DNA of 64,000 nucleotides from Phenylobacterium haematophilum (GTDB lineage: Bacteria; Pseudomonadota; Alphaproteobacteria; Caulobacterales; Caulobacteraceae), in assembly GCF_014196295.1 (NCBI RefSeq), contig NZ_JACIDK010000001.1, forward strand, positions 910,785-974,784, read 5' to 3'. Positions 57,532 to 64,000 of the stretch are shown here, in pieces. The notes under the pieces were generated by a model. It saw only the letters and a list, made by a program, of their open reading frames with translations, ran no database searches and was not told where the DNA came from. Position 1 is the first letter of the stretch. Each line of letters starts with the position of its first letter. Position numbers and translations under genes: made by a program.

Positions 57532-58896
57532 TTAGGCGCCGTAGCCTTCCGGCATGTCGTCTTCCTTCAGAAGGTCGTCCTTGGAGACCTTCTCGTCCGT
57601 CACGGTGGCCTTCTCGACGATCAGATCGACGACCTTGTCCTCGAAGATCGGCGCACGCAGCTGCGCCTGCATACCCGCGTTCTGGCGGAACATGTCGAAG
57701 ATCTGCTGGGCCTGCTGGCCGTATCGCATCGCTTCCTGGCGCATGGCGTCCAGCAGCTCCTGGTCGGTGACCTGGACGTTGTTGATGCGGCCGATCTCGG
57801 CCAGCACCAGGCCCAGGCGCACGCGGCGCTCGGCGATCTTGCGGTACTCGGTCTGCAGCTGGTCGTCCGACTTCTCGGCGTCTTCCGGCGGCAGGCCGCC
57901 ACGCTCCTTGTCGGCCTGGACCTGTTGCCAGATGGCGTTGAACTCGGCTTCAACCATCTTCGGCGGCAGCGGGAAGTCGTGCTTCTCATCCAGCACGTCC
58001 AGCAGGGCGCGCTTCAGCTTGAAGCGCGAGGCGCCGGCGTACTGCGACTCCAGGTTCGACTTCAGCAGTTCCTTGAGCTTCTCCAGGCTCTCGACGCCCA
58101 GACGCTCGGCCAAAGCGTCGTCGGCCTTGGCGTCGACCGGCGCGCGGACTTCCTTCACCGTGGTGGTGAACTCGGCGTCCTTGCCGGCCAGGTTGGCGGC
58201 CTGGTAGTCAGCCGGGAAAGCCACCTTCACGATGACTTCGTCGCCCGGCTTGGCGCCGACCAGTTGCTCTTCGAAGCCCGGGATGAATTGGCCCGAACCC
58301 AGGACCAGTTCGGAATCCTCGGCGGTGCCGCCCTGGAAGGCTTCGCCGTCGATCCGGCCGACGAAGTCGATCAGCAGCTGATCGCCGTCCTTGGCCTTCA
58401 GCGACTTGCCGGTGCGCGGCTCGTACGTGCGGCTCTGCTTGGCCAGTTCGTCCAGCGCCTCATCGACTTCGGCGTCGGTCGGCTCGTAGACCGGGCGGGT
58501 CAGGGCGATCTTGCTCAGGTCGGTCGGCTCGAACTCCGGCATGATCTCGAGCGAAATCTCGTAGGAAAGGTCAGCCTTGCCGTCGATCACCTGCGCGATG
58601 TCGCCTTCCGGCTTCAGATCAGGCTCGCTGGCCGGACGCAGCTTGTTGTCTTCCAGCACCTTTTGGGTGGTTTCCGAGATGGTCTGCTCGACCACTTCGG
58701 CCATCAGGGCCTTGCCGTGCACGCGGCGAACGTGAGCGGCGGGCACCTTGCCGGGGCGGAAGCCCTTGATGTTGAGCTGGGGCGTGATCTCGACGATCCG
58801 CGCCTCGAGCCGCTCGTTCAGGTCCGCGACCGGGACGGTCACGCCATAGACGCGGCTCAGGCCTTCGCCAGACTTTTCAACGATCTGCATCGACAT
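57532..58896 (-). CDS. tig: Trigger factor
   Basis: Ribosome-associated chaperone and peptidyl-prolyl isomerase, 454 residues. The ribosome-binding signature [14 protein letters not shown] is near residue 45, the FKBP-like domain ([20 protein letters not shown]) is at about 155-240, and a long helical C-terminal domain follows. Starts at 58896 (MSMQ) or 58890 (MQIVEK, the common family start) are both possible; no strong site decides. Confidence 0.96.
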   Translation of the reverse strand: MSMQIVEKSGEGLSRVYGVTVPVADLNERLEARIVEITPQLNIKGFRPGKVPAAHVRRVHGKALMAEVVEQTISETTQKVLEDNKLRPASEPDLKPEGDIAQVIDGKADLSYEISLEIMPEFEPTDLSKIALTRPVYEPTDAEVDEALDELAKQSRTYEPRTGKSLKAKDGDQLLIDFVGRIDGEAFQGGTAEDSELVLGSGQFIPGFEEQLVGAKPGDEVIVKVAFPADYQAANLAGKDAEFTTTVKEVRAPVDAKADDALAERLGVESLEKLKELLKSNLESQYAGASRFKLKRALLDVLDEKHDFPLPPKMVEAEFNAIWQQVQADKERGGLPPEDAEKSDDQLQTEYRKIAERRVRLGLVLAEIGRINNVQVTDQELLDAMRQEAMRYGQQAQQIFDMFRQNAGMQAQLRAPIFEDKVVDLIVEKATVTDEKVSKDDLLKEDDMPEGYGA

Positions 58897-59217
58897 TCTC
58901 GAATTCCGGAGTGCGGCGCGGGCTCGCGCCGGCAGGTCCGCCCTAGGGGTGAAAAGGTGGTCGCCGCCGAATGAGCGGCGGCGAGCGGGCGCTCTTATGT
59001 CATTTCGCAGCCCCTAGTCCAAGCGCAAAGACAGCTCCGCCTGCCGCCGCAAGGCCTAGCCGCCCCTGGCGGACCGCGTGGCGACCTCGCTGCGGCGCAC
59101 GCAGAGGGTCGCGATCGACCGGCCGTCCGAAGCAGGCGGCGGCAGGCGTCTCAGAGTGACATCCGGAAGATTTGGCCGTTCGTCCGGCCTAGCGTCAGAC
59201 GCTGGCGGAGCCATGAA

Positions 59218-59302
59218 TGGTGCGGGCGAGAGGACTCGAACCTCCACGCCTTGCGGCGCTGGAACCTAAATCCAGTGCGTCTACCAGTTCCGCCACACCC
59301 GC
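59218..59302 (-). tRNA. tRNA-Leu (TAG)
   Basis: An 85-base class II tRNA with encoded CCA. The acceptor GCGGGTG pairs with CGCCCGC, the anticodon loop ATTTAGG gives TAG, and the variable arm is long (CGCCGCAAGGCG). The T arm is GGAGGTTCGAGTCCTC. Confidence 0.96.
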
Positions 59303-59487
59303 AACGCCCGCTGCATAGGGCTTAGCGCCCTGGAAAAGCAAGCCCTGCCCGCGCGCATTGGGCGCAGGCTGCGGGCCGGAAGTCAGCGACGAGGCGGCCA
59401 TGCCGCCCTTGAGTGGGCCATGCTCGGTTGATTAATCGGAACACCGCCCCCGGGGCCCGCGTTCAATCTGCGAGCCGGAGCCGCGCC

Positions 59488-59640
59488 ATGGAAACCGTAA
59501 AAGAGCACCATCGGACCTACGAAAGAACTGGGCGCAGCACTGAACACGCCGTGCTCCTTGTGCTGCTGCTGGTGTTCTCGGGCCTGTTTGCAGGGTTCTC
59601 AGTCGCCACCGTCATTGGCGTGCTGTCAGGCGCGGGCTGA
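59488..59640 (+). CDS. Small single-pass membrane protein
   Basis: A 50-residue protein, METVKEHHRTYERTGRSTEH, then one membrane helix (AVLLVLLLVFSGLFAGFSVA, extending through VIGVL). CGGAG lies ten bases before the ATG. The frame is open further upstream without support. Unknown function; probably real because of the charged N-terminus and clean helix. Confidence 0.6.
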   Translation: METVKEHHRTYERTGRSTEHAVLLVLLLVFSGLFAGFSVATVIGVLSGAG

Positions 59641-59694
59641 TCGCCGTCGCCCTCCGCACCAGTAGGTCGGCAGCAGGTGCGGCCTGACCGTTGT

Positions 59695-61146
59695 CTAGCC
59701 GAGACGGCCTTCGTAGAGCCGGCGAAGGATGGTCGGCGCCAGCCCCGGCAGGTCTTCGGCGATCAGGCCCGGACCGTGTAGTTCGGCGGCCTCAGCATGT
59801 ATCCACGCCGCCGCGCAGGCCGCCTCGAAGCTCTCCATGCCCTGGGCGATGAGCGAGCCGATGAAGCCGGCCAGCACGTCCCCCGAGCCCGCCGTCGCCA
59901 ACCAAGGCGAGCCGTTGGTGTTGACGCAAGCGCGCCCGTCGGGCGCGGCGATCACCGTATCGCCCCCCTTCAGCAAGACGATCGCGTCGGCCTGCTGCGC
60001 CGCGCGGCGGGCCGCGGCGATACGGTCAGGCGACTCCTTCAGAAGCCCCGGGAACAGGCGGTCGAACTCACCCGGATGCGGGGTCAGCACATCATCGACG
60101 TCGAGGACGGAGAACAGCTCCTCGGGATCGTCGCGGAAGACGGTGATGGCGTCGGCGTCGATGACCAGCGCCGCGCCTGTGCGGGCCAGCGCCAGCACAT
60201 TGACCAGGGTGTTCTCGGTCACCCCCGCCGCTGGGCCGATAATCGCCGCATCGACGTCCGCGGCGGCCTGCTCCAGCTCCGCCTCGGTATCGAAGCCCTT
60301 TAGCATCACGGCCTCCAGGTGCGTTGCGTTCACCGACAGCGCCTCGCTCGGCGACAGCAGGGTCACCAGGCCGGCCCCCATCCGCAGCCCCGCCCGCGCC
60401 GACAGCCGCGCCGCCCCGGTGTTCCACGCCTCGCCCGAGACCACCACAAGGCGGCCTCTCGCATGCTTGTGGGAATTGGGTTTGGGCCACGGGAAACGGA
60501 CAAGCCAGGCTTCCGGGCCGTTCTCGGTCAGGTCGCTATGGGCTTCCGCCAGGCCGATATCGGCGACCACCACTTCGCCGCAGAGCTCGTGCCCGGGCTG
60601 CAGGACGTGAGCAGGCTTCTTGGCGTGGAACGTCACTGTCAGGGCGGCGACCACGACCGGTCCATGGGGATCGCCGCTGTCGCCCGGCAGGCCGGAGGGC
60701 ACGTCCACCGCGACCACGCTTTCAGGATGTGCGGCCAACAGTGTGGCCATGGTCGCAGCATCGCCGCTGAGGGGCCGCGCTAGGCCCGCGCCGAACATGG
60801 CGTCGACATAGAGGCGCGCTTCCAAAGGCGCTTCCCAGGCGGTCAGGCCGCCATCCCACCGGGCGGCCGCGGCCTTGGCGTCGGCGCTCTGCGGCGCGGC
60901 CAAGGCCCGCACCTCGACTGGCCATCCGCGCGCCTTGAGCAAGCGCGCGACGACATAACCGTCGCCGCCGTTGTTGCCCGGCCCGCAAAGGACGCAGACA
61001 GACCGCTGCGAGAAGCGCTCGGCGATAGCCTCAGCCACCGCCGCGCCGGCGCGTTCCATCAGCTCGATGCCGGGCGTCCCGGCCTCAATGGCCCGGCGGT
61101 CGGCCGCAGCGATTTCCGCGACCGTGAGAATCTTGCGCGCAGCCAC
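59695..61146 (-). CDS. nnr: Bifunctional NAD(P)H-hydrate epimerase/dehydratase
   Basis: Repairs hydrated NAD(P)H. Of 483 residues, the N-terminal YjeF_N epimerase domain (about 1-210) has CGPGNNGGDGYVVARLL. The C-terminal ADP/ATP-dependent dehydratase domain (about 220-480, ribokinase-like fold) has LTPHPGEFDRLFP and NGSPWLATAGSGDVLAGFIG. The fused layout is normal for bacteria. It is 17 bp from the histidine phosphatase gene in the same direction. Confidence 0.95.
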   Translation of the reverse strand: MAARKILTVAEIAAADRRAIEAGTPGIELMERAGAAVAEAIAERFSQRSVCVLCGPGNNGGDGYVVARLLKARGWPVEVRALAAPQSADAKAAAARWDGGLTAWEAPLEARLYVDAMFGAGLARPLSGDAATMATLLAAHPESVVAVDVPSGLPGDSGDPHGPVVVAALTVTFHAKKPAHVLQPGHELCGEVVVADIGLAEAHSDLTENGPEAWLVRFPWPKPNSHKHARGRLVVVSGEAWNTGAARLSARAGLRMGAGLVTLLSPSEALSVNATHLEAVMLKGFDTEAELEQAAADVDAAIIGPAAGVTENTLVNVLALARTGAALVIDADAITVFRDDPEELFSVLDVDDVLTPHPGEFDRLFPGLLKESPDRIAAARRAAQQADAIVLLKGGDTVIAAPDGRACVNTNGSPWLATAGSGDVLAGFIGSLIAQGMESFEAACAAAWIHAEAAELHGPGLIAEDLPGLAPTILRRLYEGRLG

Positions 61147-61163
61147 GGCCGCTCCTCGTCTGA

Positions 61164-61733
61164 CTACAGGACCTGCGTAGAGGCTTCTCGCCCCCGCTCC
61201 ACCAAGGTCAAGCGCTCACCATCGCTGTCGAGGGTCGAGATCGAGGCGTGATCCGGGCGGAAGACGAGAACGCGCTCGTCGCATTCCAGATGCGAGATCA
61301 CAGCATTGATCGCCACATAGTGCGAAAACACGGCCGCCCCGCCCTTGGCCTGCAGGGCCTTGACGACTTCGCCGCGCCAGGCGTCGTAGTCGAGATCGCC
61401 CTCGACTTCCTTCCAGCGGCCTTGAAATACGCCGCGCAGCCAGGCCGGCCGTTCTTCGGCGCTGAGCGCCTTCGGCGTGGGGATCTCGCCGACGAAGGGC
61501 TCGATCTCGACCTCCACGCCCAGCGCCGCTGCGGTCGGCGCGGCAGTCTCGCGGCAACGCCGCAGGGGCGAACTGAAGACCCGGCTGGGGCGTTCGGCCT
61601 GCGGCAGGCTCATCAGGTAGTCGCGCGCGGCCTCCGCCTGCGCCCGACCCGCCGCGTCCAGGCCGGGGTCCTCGTCGGCCTCGCCCCAGACGGCGGCCGG
61701 CTTGCCATGGCGGATCAGGTACAGTCGGGACAT
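61164..61733 (-). CDS. Histidine phosphatase family protein
   Basis: A 189-residue phosphoglycerate-mutase-like enzyme with the RHG motif at the N-terminus (MSRLYLIRHGKPAAVWGEAD), SSPLRRCRETA with the second Arg, and the second catalytic His in AVFSHYVAINAVI. Substrate unknown; such proteins include phosphosugar and general phosphatases. It starts 5 bp after the thiolase-like stop, so the two are cotranscribed. Confidence 0.88.
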   Translation of the reverse strand: MSRLYLIRHGKPAAVWGEADEDPGLDAAGRAQAEAARDYLMSLPQAERPSRVFSSPLRRCRETAAPTAAALGVEVEIEPFVGEIPTPKALSAEERPAWLRGVFQGRWKEVEGDLDYDAWRGEVVKALQAKGGAAVFSHYVAINAVISHLECDERVLVFRPDHASISTLDSDGERLTLVERGREASTQVL

Positions 61734-61737
61734 CAAA

Positions 61738-63273
61738 TCAATCCGGTACGAAAATGTTACGGCTTCCGTCTTCGGAACGGCTGACGGTTCCGGTGCGGCC
61801 GACCGCTTCCTTAGCCTCAAGTCCGGCCAACGTCGCCTCGTCCGTCGGGGTATTGGCGACGAAACGGCGGCCTTCGGAGTCGCGGCCGACGACGATGCCC
61901 ATCATGTACCCCTCGCGCCCGTGCACCACCGTATAGGTTTCGATGGTGGCCGCGCCTTTTGGCTCTTCGATGACTGTCGGGTGCGGCAGCGCGTCGATCT
62001 GGGCCTGGATGATCTTCGGATCCTGCCGATCGAACGGGCCCTTCGGCGGGGTTGTCGAGTAGACGCCGGTCGACTGCTTGGTCAGGAACCAGCCGTTGGC
62101 GGTCACCAGGCCGTAGGAGCCGCGATCGTCGCGCAGCCGCTGCATCATCACGGCTATCGAGTGCATGGCGTAGTTGTTGCCAGGGCCGCCCATGTACGGC
62201 AGCCCACCCGTGACCGTCAGGCCGCGCGGATCGTCCAGCGCCAGCCCCAACTCCTCGGCGCCGACCTCCACCGCAACCGGGAAGCAGGAATAGAGATCGA
62301 TGTGGCCGATGTCGGCCAGGCTCACACCCGCCATCTCCAGGGCCCGCTTGCCGGTCAACCGCATGGCCGGGCTGGAATGGAAGTTCTGGCGATCGAGCGG
62401 ATACCAGAGGTCTGAGGCGTCGGCGCAGCCGTGGAGGTAGACCAGCTTGTCCTCAGGGACGCCGAGTTCGCGGGCCGTCTTGAGGCTGGCCACCAGCACG
62501 CCAGCTGACTGGTCCACGTCCATGATGGCGTTCAGATACTTAGTGTAGGGGAAGCCGACCATGCGGTTGCGGTCGCTCACCTCGACCAGTTCCTGCGCCG
62601 AGCGTTCGATCCGGAACCACGCTTCCGGGTTCTGGGCCGCAACTTTCGTGAAGGGCGCGAACAACTCGCCCAGCCGCGCCTGGTGGTCGGGGATCGAGCG
62701 CCCGTCCCGCGCGCGGAGCGCGTTCTCGAACAGGGGGTAGCAGTTGATCGGCCGGCCCAGGCCATGCTTGGCCTCGTACGGCGTCACGCCCGGCCGCGGA
62801 TCGCCGATCCGCTCCGGCTCGGGCAGTTCTTCCGCATCGTCCCAGTCGGCGAAGCCCAGCCCCTTGGTGAGTCGCTTGGTGGCGGAGCCAAGAAACTCGC
62901 AGCCGACCACCAGGGCGAGTTCGGTTTCGCCCTTTGCGATCCGCTCGCTGACGATGTTGACCAACTGCTGGGGGCTGTTGCCGCCCATGTGGGAATAGAC
63001 CGCGTACTTCGGGTCGGCGCCGATGCGCTTGGCCAGGGTGGCCGGAGGATTGGTGGAATGCGGCACCAGCCGGCCGCCCCCTGGCGCGTCGATCGTGAAG
63101 CCGACGACGGCCAAGGTATCGATCTCCGACAGCTTTTCCGGGGCGAGGCCCGCATCCTGCGCTGCACGTTCCGCCGCAATCTTCAGCAATGCCGTCGGGG
63201 AAGGCGACGAGGCCGGATCGCCCCGATAGGTGAATTGGCCCGCTCCGATGAGAACTGGGGTCCGCTCGTCCAT
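61738..63273 (-). CDS. Thiolase-like (acetyl-CoA acetyltransferase family) protein lacking the nucleophilic Cys
   Basis: A 511-residue protein with thiolase fold pieces: YAVYSHMGGNSPQQLVNIVS, where the usual nucleophile loop (CxSG) should be, and GGPGNNYAMHSIAVMMQRL with the conserved His, then GLVTANGWFLTKQSTGVYS. At the nucleophile position it reads MGGNS, without Cys, so classical thiolase chemistry is doubtful; thiolase-like proteins such as mycobacterial TLP1 are comparable. Two adjacent ATGs (63276, 63273); GGAGGG spacing favours 63273. Likely a CoA-binding or lipid-related role. Confidence 0.83.
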   Translation of the reverse strand: MDERTPVLIGAGQFTYRGDPASSPSPTALLKIAAERAAQDAGLAPEKLSEIDTLAVVGFTIDAPGGGRLVPHSTNPPATLAKRIGADPKYAVYSHMGGNSPQQLVNIVSERIAKGETELALVVGCEFLGSATKRLTKGLGFADWDDAEELPEPERIGDPRPGVTPYEAKHGLGRPINCYPLFENALRARDGRSIPDHQARLGELFAPFTKVAAQNPEAWFRIERSAQELVEVSDRNRMVGFPYTKYLNAIMDVDQSAGVLVASLKTARELGVPEDKLVYLHGCADASDLWYPLDRQNFHSSPAMRLTGKRALEMAGVSLADIGHIDLYSCFPVAVEVGAEELGLALDDPRGLTVTGGLPYMGGPGNNYAMHSIAVMMQRLRDDRGSYGLVTANGWFLTKQSTGVYSTTPPKGPFDRQDPKIIQAQIDALPHPTVIEEPKGAATIETYTVVHGREGYMMGIVVGRDSEGRRFVANTPTDEATLAGLEAKEAVGRTGTVSRSEDGSRNIFVPD

Positions 63274-63855
<582 letters not shown>

Positions 63856-63895
63856 CGACTTTACAGCTATCGGACTTCTTCAAGGGGATTAGACC

Positions 63896-64000
63896 ATGGC
63901 CACGACCGCCAAGGACATTCTGGATCAGATCAAGGAAAAGGACGTCAAATATGTCGACGTCCGCTTCACCGACATTCGCGGCAAGATGCAGCATGTCACC
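63896..64000 (+). CDS. glnA: Glutamine synthetase type I (partial, C-terminus outside window)
   Basis: The first 35 codons, MATTAKDILDQIKEKDVKYV and then DVRFTDIRGKMQHVT, match the N-terminus of bacterial GSI. The ATG at 63896 has AAGGGG nine bases upstream. The rest lies beyond the right edge. Position directly after glnB supports the call. Confidence 0.93.
   Translation, partial: MATTAKDILDQIKEKDVKYVDVRFTDIRGKMQHVT

Noticed and set aside
59195..59401. Open frame containing AELVDALDLGSSAARRGG over tRNA-Leu
   Set aside because: Known artefact from translating the tRNA-Leu gene itself.

Overview
This is chromosomal DNA of a high-GC alphaproteobacterium, most likely Caulobacterales (Caulobacter/Phenylobacterium type). 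The evidence is gene order (rseP-dxr-cdsA-uppS-frr-pyrH-tsf-rpsB; nuoA-N followed by birA-coaX-RNase J; lon-hupB-tRNA-Val; clpX, a CicA-like HAD phosphatase, clpP-tig; glnB-glnA), an alphaproteobacterial LexA box (GTTC-N7-GTTC), a SidA-like 29-residue peptide and a PEPxxWA-CTERM protein. Most genes lie on the minus strand. No insertion sequence, prophage or CRISPR array was seen.

Layout. 1-7.1 kb: envelope and isoprenoid genes plus translation factors, read on the minus strand as rpsB, tsf, pyrH, frr, uppS, cdsA, dxr, rseP (cut by the window edge). 7.1-13.5 kb: a small secreted Pro-rich protein, dnaE, a SidA-like SOS peptide behind a LexA box, a VOC protein, and lolD/lolC. 13.8-32.9 kb: a long minus-strand run that begins with nuoA-N and continues through birA, coaX, RNase J, methylmalonyl-CoA epimerase and a DUF1467 protein to a strong terminator. 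The nuo run carries three unusual passengers: an NTF2-like protein, a 17-codon mini-ORF before a TTG-started nuoF, and a small lipoprotein. 33.1-34.2 kb: tRNA-Asp and a PEP-CTERM protein. 34.2-40 kb: accessory oxidative metabolism (FMN reductase, HAPMO-like Baeyer-Villiger monooxygenase, CYP153-like P450, deaminase, aldo/keto reductase).

40.2-44.6 kb is the most interesting block. It holds an ECF sigma factor and a coiled-coil plus beta-barrel outer-membrane protein on the plus strand, converging on a four-gene minus-strand operon. That operon encodes an Asp/Asn/Ser-repeat exported protein, a short exported protein, a stand-alone periplasmic C39 peptidase and another exported protein. Two of the exported proteins have a correctly spaced double-glycine motif just after a Sec signal peptide, and all three share C-terminal features. 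The set resembles the Pseudomonas Fap functional-amyloid system (FapF-like porin, FapD-like C39 peptidase), but with different gene order and with apparent C39 substrate motifs.

44.7-64 kb: tRNA-Val, hupB, lon, an exported amidohydrolase, a lipoprotein, a DUF3011 protein, a broken solute-binding-protein gene, an MFS exporter, clpX, cicA-like gene, a small XRE/MazG-like cassette, clpP, tig, tRNA-Leu, a 50-residue membrane protein, nnr, a histidine phosphatase, a Cys-less thiolase-like protein, glnB and the first 35 codons of glnA. Coordinates and translations come from the sequence given; family assignments are by recognition, without any database search.
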